In this document: positions 53,150 to 61,316 of the stretch, one piece after another
Position numbering within the stretch: the first letter of the stretch is position 1
Layout: every line of letters begins with the position of its first letter
Source: Cytophagales bacterium
GTDB taxonomy: Bacteria > Bacteroidota > Bacteroidia > Cytophagales > Cyclobacteriaceae
Direction of reading: 5' to 3'
DNA length: 64,000 nt
NCBI GenBank assembly: GCA_017303805.1
Contig: JAFLBQ010000002.1
Span: 434,001-498,000, forward strand
Position numbers and translations under genes: made by a program
The notes under the pieces: generated by a model
Database searches by the model: none
Told to the model about the DNA's origin: nothing
The model's input: the letters and a program-made list of their open reading frames with translations, nothing else

Positions 53150-54181
53150 ATGCAACCTCTACCTATTCGCACCACGGTTGTGGGCAGTTATCCGTTTCCG
53201 GGATGGCTTGAGTTTTCAGTTAAACATTTAAACGAGTTTGGCAATGCCGACAAAGAAGAACTGATTGAAGATGCCGTGATTGCTGCCATTCACGATCAGG
53301 TAGCAGCCGGACTGGATGTAATTACCGATGGCGAACAAACCCGATTGGATTTTAATCTCTCGTTTTACGGATTCATTAACGGCATAAAAGAAAATACCGA
53401 TGAGTTGCGCAGGTTCGGTCCGCCTGCCCACGACCAACGCGGAAAAAATTCTATTGTGGATACACTCACCGCCCCCAATGGATTAGGTGCCGTAAAAGAG
53501 TTTAAGCGTCTGCAAAAACTTGCACCTAAAGGTCCCGTATTAAAAACCAGCGTGCCCGGTCCATACACGTTAAGCGGTCGTTTGTTACCGAATGATAAAT
53601 ACAAAGATCGTTTTGCCATTACCGAAGCATTGTTGCCCTTCATTAAAAAAGAACTGGAAGATTTGGTAGCTGCAGGTTGCACGGAAATTACCGTGGATGA
53701 ACCCTCCATGAGTTGTTATGCCTACAAAGAAGACACTCAACGCTTTGTAGATATTTTTAATCGCACAGTTGCAGGTGTGGTGGGCAAGTGCCGACTCTCT
53801 ACACATTTATGTTTTGGAAACTTTAAAGGTCGCCCGGTTGGGTATAGAAGTTTAAAACCTATGCTACCCGATTTCTTAAACCTAACGGTGAACGAAGTGC
53901 ATATTGAAATGGCTAACCGCGAATTTGCTGAAATTGAATTGCTGGCCACGTTTGCCGAGAAGATGGATGTAGCCGTAGGTATTATTGATGTAAAGAATTA
54001 TTACATCGAAACGGAAGACGATGTAGTGCAGCGCATTAAAAAATGTTTGCAATATGTGCCTTCTGAAAAATTAGCAGTAGCTCCCGATTGCGGACTGAGC
54101 CAAACCGCGCGGTGGGCAAGCCGGCAGAAGCTGGTGAATATGGTGAAGGGAGCGAGGAAAGTTAGGGAGAGTTTAAAATAG
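53150..54181 (+). CDS. Stand-alone MetE-like methyltransferase (cobalamin-independent type)
   Basis: A 343-residue protein covering only the catalytic barrel of MetE. The zinc ligands are all present: H219 and C221 (THLCFGNF), E253 (HIEMAN) and C314 (PDCGLSQTAR). The N-terminal homocysteine/folate-binding domain of full-length MetE is missing, as in short MetE-core proteins that use other methyl donors. It could demethylate a methylated compound in this operon. No riboswitch precedes it. A phrase-like repeat follows. Confidence 0.9.
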   Translation: MQPLPIRTTVVGSYPFPGWLEFSVKHLNEFGNADKEELIEDAVIAAIHDQVAAGLDVITDGEQTRLDFNLSFYGFINGIKENTDELRRFGPPAHDQRGKNSIVDTLTAPNGLGAVKEFKRLQKLAPKGPVLKTSVPGPYTLSGRLLPNDKYKDRFAITEALLPFIKKELEDLVAAGCTEITVDEPSMSCYAYKEDTQRFVDIFNRTVAGVVGKCRLSTHLCFGNFKGRPVGYRSLKPMLPDFLNLTVNEVHIEMANREFAEIELLATFAEKMDVAVGIIDVKNYYIETEDDVVQRIKKCLQYVPSEKLAVAPDCGLSQTARWASRQKLVNMVKGARKVRESLK

Positions 54182-54350
54182 CTGCTGGTTGCTCGTTGCT
54201 GGTCGCTGGTTTGGAAGGAGTAACTTAGTCGTTAGGAGTTATAAACGAGAAACCAGAAGCCAGCAACGTACTCGCGGCTGATTTGAAAGACCAACTTAAT
54301 AGTTTAGGAATTACAAACCAGAGACGAGAAACCAGTAACAAGTAACGAGA
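54182..54350. repeat. Intergenic phrase-like repeat, GCTGGTT...AACCAGC type
   Basis: Multiple near-copies of the words gctggttgctcgttgctggtc and their complements (gagaaaccag, agccagcaacg) fill this 170-bp spacer between the MetE-like and lactonase genes. The paired words could fold into long hairpins. No coding frame is evident. Confidence 0.6.
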
Positions 54351-54351
54351 T

Positions 54352-55209
54352 ATGATCAAACCTCACAACCACGGCCCTGCTCTTGCTGCACAAATACGTA
54401 ATGCTAAACGTGCAGGCAATGTAGATTCATTCGACATCTGGTGGCTTGGGCAAAGTGGATTTTTAATTCAGTGGAATAAAAAGTGTTTGTTGTTCGATCC
54501 GTACTTGTCGGATTCGTTAACAAAAAAATATGACAACACGAACAAGCCCCACGAGCGCATCAGCGAGTTGGTAATTGAACCACACCTGCTGGATTGCATC
54601 GATGTAGTTACGTCCAGTCATAACCATACCGATCATTTAGATGCAGAGACATTGTTGCCGCTGTTCCAGGCTAACCCGAACATTCAGTCTGTTATTCCTG
54701 AGGCAAATAGAAATTTTGTGGTTGATCGCTTAACGTGCGATGTTGATTTTCCCATCGGCTTGACTGACGGTGAAGAAAAAGAGATTGGAGACTTTACTTT
54801 TTATGGCGTGCCAGCAGCACACAACGAAATTGAACGTGATGCAGAAGGCCGCTGTAAGTTTATGGGTTTTGTAGTACGGTTTGGAAAGTTTACGGTTTAC
54901 CACAGTGGCGATACATTGTGGTATAAGGACATGGTAAAGATTTTAAAACCATTTAACATAGATGTGGCCTTCCTTCCCATTAATGGCAACGACCCGGCCC
55001 GCGGGGTAGCCGGAAACTTGAACTGTAGAGAAGCCGCATTGCTTGGCAAGGAAATCCAGGCGCGGCTGGTAATTCCGCATCACTACGATTTGTTTAAATT
55101 TAATACAGCCGATGTGCGAGGGTTTGAAAAGGAGGCGAAGGTGTGCGCCCAACCTTATTGCATCTTAAAATTAGGCGAGCACACTATTTTTAAGCACACA
55201 ACAAAATGA
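54352..55209 (+). CDS. UlaG-like metallo-beta-lactamase-fold hydrolase
   Basis: A 285-residue metallo-hydrolase. The metal motif H90-N-H92-T-D94-H95 is intact, and the later VYHSGDTLWY and HHYDLFKFN segments carry other metal ligands. It resembles UlaG-type L-ascorbate-6-phosphate lactonases. It lies after the SDR-ROK-SIS-MetE block, separated by a repeat, and overlaps the Kunitz lipoprotein by ATGA. Lactone opening of a phosphorylated sugar acid is the likely job. Confidence 0.9.
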   Translation: MIKPHNHGPALAAQIRNAKRAGNVDSFDIWWLGQSGFLIQWNKKCLLFDPYLSDSLTKKYDNTNKPHERISELVIEPHLLDCIDVVTSSHNHTDHLDAETLLPLFQANPNIQSVIPEANRNFVVDRLTCDVDFPIGLTDGEEKEIGDFTFYGVPAAHNEIERDAEGRCKFMGFVVRFGKFTVYHSGDTLWYKDMVKILKPFNIDVAFLPINGNDPARGVAGNLNCREAALLGKEIQARLVIPHHYDLFKFNTADVRGFEKEAKVCAQPYCILKLGEHTIFKHTTK

Positions 55210-55454
55210 AGAATCGTAGCCTCATTGCTATTTGGGGTGTTATTTTGTTAAGCTTAACAACGTGCACTAAAGACTGTGAACCAACTTTGGCGACCTGCAG
55301 CGAAGCACCCCCTGCCAACGAGCTGTGCCATGTGGCGTTTACCAGATGGTTTTATGATAAAGGGAAGAACACGTGCAAGCGAATAGCGTACGGTGGTTGT
55401 TCTCAAAAGGGTTTTGAAACAGAACAAGAGTGCCGGGCGTGCCAGTGTAACTAA
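55206..55454 (+). CDS. Kunitz/BPTI-domain lipoprotein
   Basis: An 82-residue lipoprotein: signal MKNRSLIAIWGVILLSLTTC with lipid C20. The mature part is a Kunitz domain (C31, C41, C57, C65, C76 and C79 or C81; WFYDKG and AYGGC are diagnostic). Spacing differs from BPTI at both ends: nine residues between the first two cysteines and ten between the fourth and fifth. The P1 residue is His42, not Lys/Arg, so trypsin inhibition is unlikely. Its gene overlaps the lactonase gene. Confidence 0.87.
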   Translation: MKNRSLIAIWGVILLSLTTCTKDCEPTLATCSEAPPANELCHVAFTRWFYDKGKNTCKRIAYGGCSQKGFETEQECRACQCN

Positions 55455-55470
55455 AGTACAAGTTGAATAA

Positions 55471-56721
55471 TTAGGCCTTTTGATACAAGTCTTCATACCG
55501 CAGGCGCTCACTCTCTTCCTGCCGTAAGCGCAAGGGGGTGCGGTATATAAGCGAAAATGCCGATAAACTTAATGCAATTGCATATCCGCTGTGAATGATT
55601 GCCCGGTTAAGGTCAATTACGGCTATAAACGTATAAATATTATACGAAGCAACTACAATCAACACCCCCATGCTAAGGGCATTTAACCAAACACCCGAGC
55701 GGTTAATTACCATAGCGCGAAGAATAGTTACCGTGCAATAGATAGCCAGTGTTAACCCTAAAATTTGCATTAAGAATAACAAAGGGGTTAAACCCCCCGA
55801 GGGCACCAGTATAATAGCAAGAATTAAAATAGCACTTGTTACCTGAAAAAATATGCAGGCAAATTTTCGGAACTCGTTCGGGTAAATTCCGGCCATAAAA
55901 GTAGTAGCCGCAATTACAATCATGGGCACGGTGGCATATTCTAATTTAGCGGCTACAAGCCATGGCAACTCAATTCCAAGGTCAAGCGCCAAGTATAAAT
56001 CAGAAAACAAAAACCGAAGCATGAAGGCCAGGCCTAATAAAGACAGGTGAAAAAAACTCCAGGCTCCTGTTAAGTAGAATATTACCAGCCCGGCTACAAA
56101 TAATACGGCACAGAACAAGATTAATAGTTTGCCTGTAGTATGATATAAATCGTTTAGCCAGATAACATATTCCGGGTCGCCCAGGCGCATTACCTCGGCA
56201 CAACCACCGCGGGTATTTTCGAAATTGGAGATTTGAAAAACAATGGTGGCTTCAGTAGAGGCCACCTTAACCCGAACAGTTTGCGGTTGCCATTTAGGCA
56301 GGGCGTCTTGCGGGTTGTTGGCAACCCGGCCACTCTTGCAAATCAATTCATCATCTTTAAAAAAGGCATAGCTATTAAAAACAGCAGGCACTACAAAAGC
56401 TATCTCGGTTACGCCTGCGGGTAATTTTACATGCAAGGCATAGGTAGCAAAACCGGTTTTAGCAAACGATTTACCATCTATAAGTTGTTCGTTCCATGGA
56501 ATGGACAATTGAGCATATGAATGCGGATGCGCGGCCAACTCGCTGGCGGTTAAAAGTTGCTGCCAGTAAAAGCGCCATTCGCCCGTAAGCGGGATGGTAG
56601 GTATTTGCCTGGAATCCCAGCCGTCTAAGTTCAACTCGCCTTTTACTACTTCGGGCAGGGCCGCAGCTTGCACGCCTAAACTCAGGCACAAGCCAAACAA
56701 AAGCGGGGGTAGGAATTTCAT
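55471..56721 (-). CDS. 7TMR-DISM-type receptor without output domain
   Basis: A 416-residue protein: signal peptide (to about residue 19), periplasmic DISMED2-like beta domain (about 25-190), and a seven-helix membrane domain (about 200-395). The C-terminus ends in a short helical tail (RLRQEESERLRYEDLYQKA) that would be the start of a coiled-coil linker to a kinase or other output, which is missing. It may signal through a separate partner. Start ATG 56721. Confidence 0.82.
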   Translation of the reverse strand: MKFLPPLLFGLCLSLGVQAAALPEVVKGELNLDGWDSRQIPTIPLTGEWRFYWQQLLTASELAAHPHSYAQLSIPWNEQLIDGKSFAKTGFATYALHVKLPAGVTEIAFVVPAVFNSYAFFKDDELICKSGRVANNPQDALPKWQPQTVRVKVASTEATIVFQISNFENTRGGCAEVMRLGDPEYVIWLNDLYHTTGKLLILFCAVLFVAGLVIFYLTGAWSFFHLSLLGLAFMLRFLFSDLYLALDLGIELPWLVAAKLEYATVPMIVIAATTFMAGIYPNEFRKFACIFFQVTSAILILAIILVPSGGLTPLLFLMQILGLTLAIYCTVTILRAMVINRSGVWLNALSMGVLIVVASYNIYTFIAVIDLNRAIIHSGYAIALSLSAFSLIYRTPLRLRQEESERLRYEDLYQKA

Positions 56722-56858
56722 ATGGTAATTGTAAAAATAAGCCATGCCAACATTATTGCCAACGCGCAAATGAAGCAAACCCACACAGCGAACGAAATAA
56801 TACCTAAATTTTGGCTGAACACACAAAGCAATAATCAGTTTCTTCTACAAAAGCAGGC

Positions 56859-57383
56859 ATGCTTCAAAACGAAATAACCATTTTAAACACAACAGCAACT
56901 GACCTTACTGCCATTGTTGCATTGTATGATCAGGTTATAAAATTACAAAGTGAAAATGGTTACCGGGTATGGAACACAATCGATCGTGCTGCCTTGAAAC
57001 ACGACATTGAAAAAGGTTGGCATTACAAGATGATGGCCGAAGGCAACCTGCTCTGCGCCTTTAGTGTGCAATTCTCTGATCCGCTCATTTGGCGGCAGCG
57101 CGATTTAAATGACGGCCTATACCTGCACCGCATTGTTACAAAACCCGCCTTCAAAGGGCACAAGCTTTTTAAAGAAATTTTAGCCTGGGCCTGTCAGCAG
57201 GCTATGCAGCAGAAACGAAAATTTATCCGCATGGATACCTGGGCCGAGAATGAAAAGCTGATTGCCTACTATCAGTCTTTCGGGTTTAAGTTTATTGAAA
57301 ACTACCGAACCGGAAATTCAGCGCGTCTTCCGATTCAAAACAGAAACCTGCATGTGGCCTTACTGGAATTAGCGCTTCCCTGA
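56859..57383 (+). CDS. GNAT family N-acetyltransferase
   Basis: A 174-residue acetyltransferase. The N-terminal strand-helix is visible, and a core with YLHRIVTKPAFKGHKLFKEILAWACQQA carries a modified pyrophosphate-binding loop (K-G-H-K-L in place of R/Q-xx-G-x-G/A). MDTWAENEKLIAYYQSFGFKFI completes motif B. It is divergent from the 7TM receptor gene. Substrate is unknown. Confidence 0.88.
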   Translation: MLQNEITILNTTATDLTAIVALYDQVIKLQSENGYRVWNTIDRAALKHDIEKGWHYKMMAEGNLLCAFSVQFSDPLIWRQRDLNDGLYLHRIVTKPAFKGHKLFKEILAWACQQAMQQKRKFIRMDTWAENEKLIAYYQSFGFKFIENYRTGNSARLPIQNRNLHVALLELALP

Positions 57384-57387
57384 AAAC

Positions 57388-58338
57388 TCATCGCGTTAGT
57401 AAAGCCAGCACCTTCTCTAAATCTACATTGCCCCCGGAAAGAATAATCCCTACGCGCTGATCGTGGAATCGCGCTTTTTCCTTTATAAGAGCAGCTACCG
57501 GTACAGCACACGAGGGCTCGATTATAATTTTTACCCGCTCCCACACCAGGCGCATGGCAGCAATAATTTCGTCATCGGTAACGGTTATTACCTCACTAAC
57601 ATGCTTTTGAATAATCGGAAAAGTTTTGTCGCCCACCGTGGTAAGTAACCCATCGGCAATGGTTTGCGATTGTGCAGGTTCAAGCTTGCCGCTCTTCAAC
57701 GAGCGGTAGGTGTCATCCGATCCGGCCGGTTCGGCTGCAATCACTTTCGTTTCGGGCGAAAAATATTTTGCTGCCAAAGCAGTTCCACTTAGTAATCCAC
57801 CTCCGCCAACCGGTGCCAGTATCGCGTCCAACTCGCGCACATCGGCAAACAATTCTTTGGCTGCAGTAGCCTGGCCTTCTATTACATCGTAGTTGTTGAA
57901 GGGATGAATTTCTATAGCGCCCGTTTTTTTTATTACTTCAGCGAGGGTGGTCTCACGTGCCTGCAACGTGGGCTCGCATTCAAAAATCTCACCGCTATAA
58001 CCCCGCACTCCGCGCTTTTTTATTTCGGGTGCCGTATGCGGCATTACAATGTAGGCTTGGGTACCTAAGATTTTTGCAGCCCGCGCAAGGGCCTGGGCGT
58101 GGTTGCCCGAAGAATGCGTGGCCAAACCTTTCGCGCGGTCTTCCGCATCAAGAGAGAGGGCGGCATTCATTGCGCCCCGCGCCTTGAAAGCTCCTACCTT
58201 TTGAAAGTTTTCGCACTTTAGGTACACGTGGCAGCCTGTGGCTTCATTTATACTTTTAGAGGTAAGCACCGGGGTGCGATGTATGTACGGTTTAATGCGC
58301 TCATGCGCTTGTTCTATGCTGTACCTGTCGATGCTCAT
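57388..58338 (-). CDS. Threonine/serine dehydratase (fold II PLP enzyme)
   Basis: A 316-residue PLP enzyme of fold type II. The Schiff-base lysine is K52 (KVGAFKARGA), the Asn loop is SSGNHAQA, and the PLP phosphate loop is GGGGLLSG. It is of the short serine racemase/catabolic threonine dehydratase type, without a regulatory ACT domain. It converts threonine or serine to the 2-oxo acid plus ammonia, or racemises serine. Confidence 0.93.
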   Translation of the reverse strand: MSIDRYSIEQAHERIKPYIHRTPVLTSKSINEATGCHVYLKCENFQKVGAFKARGAMNAALSLDAEDRAKGLATHSSGNHAQALARAAKILGTQAYIVMPHTAPEIKKRGVRGYSGEIFECEPTLQARETTLAEVIKKTGAIEIHPFNNYDVIEGQATAAKELFADVRELDAILAPVGGGGLLSGTALAAKYFSPETKVIAAEPAGSDDTYRSLKSGKLEPAQSQTIADGLLTTVGDKTFPIIQKHVSEVITVTDDEIIAAMRLVWERVKIIIEPSCAVPVAALIKEKARFHDQRVGIILSGGNVDLEKVLALLTR

Positions 58339-58380
58339 ACGTGCGTTGGTAATTTTCTTTTATTATAGCTGGTAGCAAGT

Positions 58381-59727
58381 TTATTTTTCAAACTCAATAA
58401 TGTATTCCGATTTGTATTCACTCTGAAATCCTTCAGCCGTAGTAAACATATCTTTAAAAAACAGTCGCGCACGTTTTCCCAGGCGCACGCAGGTGTATTT
58501 GTTCTCAATGTCTTCGGGGGTATTCATTGGCTGAAGAGAGGGGTACCACAAGGTATGCTCCGGTATGTTTAAAACTTGCTGCGGGGTAGTCCATTGCTGG
58601 GAGTTGTTGCCGTGTGATAAGTCTTCGTTAAAATTATAAGAAATGTAAATGGCACTTCCCTTCCACGAAGAGCTCTCTACGCGCCCCATCATCATTACCC
58701 AACAATTCAGGTAGGTGTTCCAACTAACCGAAGGGCCCCAGTAAAACATTTTGTCGGGGGCCGAGGCCGGGCCACCACCGGCATCCATAGCAATTTGTAG
58801 CGAGGCAACAGGCTTTCCCACACCATCCGGTAAAACCGTAAAGGCTTTTCCATCCCAACGCCTGGCCTTACCAACGGGGTTATCCAAATCCGTTAGCTTA
58901 ATGCGCGCCACGCTTATACATTGGCCGCTCCATTCCTTTGCGGGATCGTAGGTGGCGGAATCATATACGCCCGGGTATCCATACTCGCCATAAAATAAAT
59001 ACAGGTAGTCGCCACTGGCTACAGCCGATGGATCGCCCACACCACCGGCAAAGGTGTTGCTGGTATTGTGAGGTTTTAAAATCATGCGTGGCTGCAAGTC
59101 TTCAATAAAAATGCCTCGGTTATCCCAGCTATAGCCCCCGTTGGTTGATTTCATTATGCCAATGCGACAAACTGCGGCTGGCGAAGTAACTCCGGTTAAG
59201 CCTTGCGGCCAGTAGGTAAAGATGTATCCTTCACCGGTTTTTTCATTGTAAGGAAAATTCCACGGATAATTTTCGTTGTGATAAATAGCGTACAACGTTC
59301 TACCGGTGGCGTCATTCTTATCCTGATAGACAGTTTCAAACCAAACAGCACCGTGCAATCCCGCTTCGGTGGGCTTTACATTGCCGGGCATGCGCGGAAT
59401 AATTAAATCCTCAAAGCGGTTGGCAAAGGCTTCATCGGCATGCGCGCCATTTCCAAATCGTAAGTTATCAGAATAACCCCACAAGGTATCTTCGCCATAC
59501 TTGCCCGGGAAAATTCTAAAGGTATCGCCTACCCATACTTCGGCCATGTTGCAATCAACAAACGAGTTAAACAAAAATTTGTCGGTTGTTGTAAGCGTAA
59601 ACGAAGGGCTTCGGTTTTCAACCGTGCTGGTACAGGCGGCAAGCGCAAAGAAGCAGATTATAAAGAGAGCAAGCACCCGTTTTTCCAACAACCCATGCTT
59701 AACCCTGTAACATCGTATAAGATTCAT
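58381..59727 (-). CDS. Secreted lipoprotein with beta-propeller-like glycosidase-type features
   Basis: About 448 residues from ATG 59727; a lipobox LAAC near residue 32 follows a hydrophobic signal. A shorter GTG start just before VLALFIICFF is possible and would suit the signal better. The mature chain has repeated aromatic strand motifs (GVGDPSAVASGDYLYLFYGEY, YWGPSVSWNTYLNCWVMMMG) of the DUF4185/five-bladed glycosidase type. Candidate acidic catalytic residues are not clear. Confidence 0.7.
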   Translation of the reverse strand: MNLIRCYRVKHGLLEKRVLALFIICFFALAACTSTVENRSPSFTLTTTDKFLFNSFVDCNMAEVWVGDTFRIFPGKYGEDTLWGYSDNLRFGNGAHADEAFANRFEDLIIPRMPGNVKPTEAGLHGAVWFETVYQDKNDATGRTLYAIYHNENYPWNFPYNEKTGEGYIFTYWPQGLTGVTSPAAVCRIGIMKSTNGGYSWDNRGIFIEDLQPRMILKPHNTSNTFAGGVGDPSAVASGDYLYLFYGEYGYPGVYDSATYDPAKEWSGQCISVARIKLTDLDNPVGKARRWDGKAFTVLPDGVGKPVASLQIAMDAGGGPASAPDKMFYWGPSVSWNTYLNCWVMMMGRVESSSWKGSAIYISYNFNEDLSHGNNSQQWTTPQQVLNIPEHTLWYPSLQPMNTPEDIENKYTCVRLGKRARLFFKDMFTTAEGFQSEYKSEYIIEFEK

Positions 59728-59760
59728 TTTAAAGCCGATTGATTTTTTCAAGGTACAAAC

Positions 59761-60351
59761 TTACGCGTTCACCCAGGTTACTTTATCGGCAACCGGTTTC
59801 CGTTTGCCGGGCGGTAAAGTATCTTTTGGCACACCTACATGCAAAAACCCACATAGTTTATCATTACTACCCAAACCAAAAAAAGACCTGGCGGCCTCAA
59901 AGTTGGTAATGCCACCCGTGCTCAGGTAACACCCTACGTTGTAGGCGGTAGCGGTAAGGTACATGTTCTGCACGGCACAAAACACGGCACCCAGCTCTTC
60001 CCACTCCGGCAAGCGGTTGGCCGCATCGCGTTTCATACCAATAGCAATAATATGCGATGACTCCAGGGGCTTTGTTTGAAGCGCCACATAGCGATCTTGC
60101 TGAAATGTTCCATTGGCTTCCGTTACCTGTTTATAACATTCACTTTGAAACGCAGCAAGTTTTGTAAGCCCACCCCCACTAAAAACTGTAAACCGCCACG
60201 GCTCAGTAAACTTATGGGTGGGTGCCCAATTGGCGTTTTCAAGCATCTGGTTAATGATGTACTCGGGTACCACGGCCCCGGTATAGTCTTTAGGGTAAAC
60301 AGACCTGCGCGCACGCATCAGTTCATTTATTTCTTCCGCATTAAAATTCAT
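59761..60351 (-). CDS. Nitroreductase family protein
   Basis: A 196-residue FMN-binding reductase: FMN-phosphate motif MRARRSVYPK near residue 12, NANWAPTHKFTEPWRF next, and TGGITNFEAARSFFGLG later. The family reduces nitro or quinone compounds using NAD(P)H. It is divergent from the 60397 lipoprotein gene with a 45-bp spacer. Confidence 0.92.
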   Translation of the reverse strand: MNFNAEEINELMRARRSVYPKDYTGAVVPEYIINQMLENANWAPTHKFTEPWRFTVFSGGGLTKLAAFQSECYKQVTEANGTFQQDRYVALQTKPLESSHIIAIGMKRDAANRLPEWEELGAVFCAVQNMYLTATAYNVGCYLSTGGITNFEAARSFFGLGSNDKLCGFLHVGVPKDTLPPGKRKPVADKVTWVNA

Positions 60352-60396
60352 TTGAATAGTTTTTTGCTAATTTAACTGCCGAACCCCAAACACCCC

Positions 60397-61131
60397 ATGC
60401 GTTTTTTCTTTCTTTTCGGATTGGTAGCCGTTGGCTGCGCTCCGCTTTATATTCCTACCACCCGCAATGTGCCGTTATTTCGCGAGCGCGGAGAGTTTCA
60501 AGCATCAGTAATTGTATCTAATGGAGTGGAAGCTCAAACCGCAGTTTCCCTTACGGATAATATTGCTTTAATGGCAAACACTTCGATTCTTCGGCAAAAA
60601 ATTTCTGAGCCCGAAAGCTACACCCGGGTGAATTCATTTTCGGAAGCAGGGTTGGGGTACTATAAGGTTAACAGAAGATCGCGCCTCGAGATTTTTGCCG
60701 GTTATGGTTTTGGATCAGGAACAAGCTTTGCACAATATTATTTCTTTGCAAACTCTTTTGGCGGGCAACAAGATCTTGTAGCTACCGGAAAGTGCAGACG
60801 TTTTTTTATACAACCTTCGTACGGCCAGAACAACCGCAGATTTAACCTGGCCTTTACACCTCGTTTTTCTGTTGTAAACTTTTACGAGTTTTCTTCTAAC
60901 GATAACACCCCTACTAACCCCACGGTAACTGTTATGCCTGATGAAAAGCCGCGTTTGTTTTTGGAGCCGGCTTTAACCGGTAAGTTTCCGTTGGCCGGAA
61001 ATCTTCAAGGTATGTTTCAACTGGGCTTGAACGTGCGGTTGAGTGGCGATGGTTTTTTTGACTACGTGCCCTTGCAGGTTGCCTTGGGGATCCAATTCAA
61101 TTCCGGCAGTTTGCGCACCCGGGTTTATTAA
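60397..61131 (+). CDS. Hypothetical outer-membrane lipoprotein-like protein
   Basis: A 244-residue protein with a lipobox (AVGC, C14) after a short signal. The mature part is rich in alternating strands and aromatic residues, ending in an amphipathic strand set (FQLGLNVRLSGDGFFDYVPLQVALGIQF), suggesting a beta-barrel or beta-rich surface protein. No family is recognised. It is flanked downstream by a convergent terminator and sRNA candidate. Confidence 0.7.
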   Translation: MRFFFLFGLVAVGCAPLYIPTTRNVPLFRERGEFQASVIVSNGVEAQTAVSLTDNIALMANTSILRQKISEPESYTRVNSFSEAGLGYYKVNRRSRLEIFAGYGFGSGTSFAQYYFFANSFGGQQDLVATGKCRRFFIQPSYGQNNRRFNLAFTPRFSVVNFYEFSSNDNTPTNPTVTVMPDEKPRLFLEPALTGKFPLAGNLQGMFQLGLNVRLSGDGFFDYVPLQVALGIQFNSGSLRTRVY

Positions 61132-61142
61132 TTTTTCCAAAA

Positions 61143-61172
61143 TAAAAAAGGCCCGGTCCCCCGACCAGGCCT
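61143..61172 (-). terminator. Rho-independent terminator on minus strand
   Basis: On the minus strand AGGCCTGGTC and GACCGGGCCT pair (61172-61149, one G-U) with a GGGG loop, followed by a T-run (complement of a49-a44). It could end both the small-RNA candidate and coaX read-through. Confidence 0.88.
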
Positions 61173-61218
61173 AACCTAAACCCAAACCCCTCATACGTTT
61201 ATGAGTTCGTTGGGATCC
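61143..61218 (-). ncRNA. Candidate small RNA
   Basis: A minus-strand unit of about 75 nt: a TACCTTTG -7 box (61231-61224), a predicted start around 61218, a CTCATA-aacg-TATGAG hairpin (61205-61190), a GGTTTGGGTTTAGGTTAGG linker and the terminator hairpin with T-run. It contains no credible ORF. Existence as an RNA is inferred from this promoter-hairpin-terminator arrangement only. Confidence 0.45.
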
Positions 61219-61223
61219 TAATG

Positions 61224-61231
61224 CAAAGGTA
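61224..61231 (-). promoter_or_regulatory. -7 box (TACCTTTG) of the sRNA candidate
   Basis: An exact TAnnTTTG element on the minus strand, placed just ahead of a hairpin-terminator unit and 86 bases downstream of the coaX stop. No matching -33 TTTG is visible. Confidence 0.4.
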
Positions 61232-61316
61232 TGGGGCCGTTTGGGTGCCGGCTGCGCGGTATTCGAGAGCGGGTGTATAATTACAGGAGCGGAGTTAATT
61301 GGACGTAAATGCGGTA

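Noticed and set aside
53100-53150. Possible SAM or cobalamin riboswitch before the MetE-like gene
   Set aside because: Only a 3-base gap separates it from the SIS gene, leaving no room for a leader.
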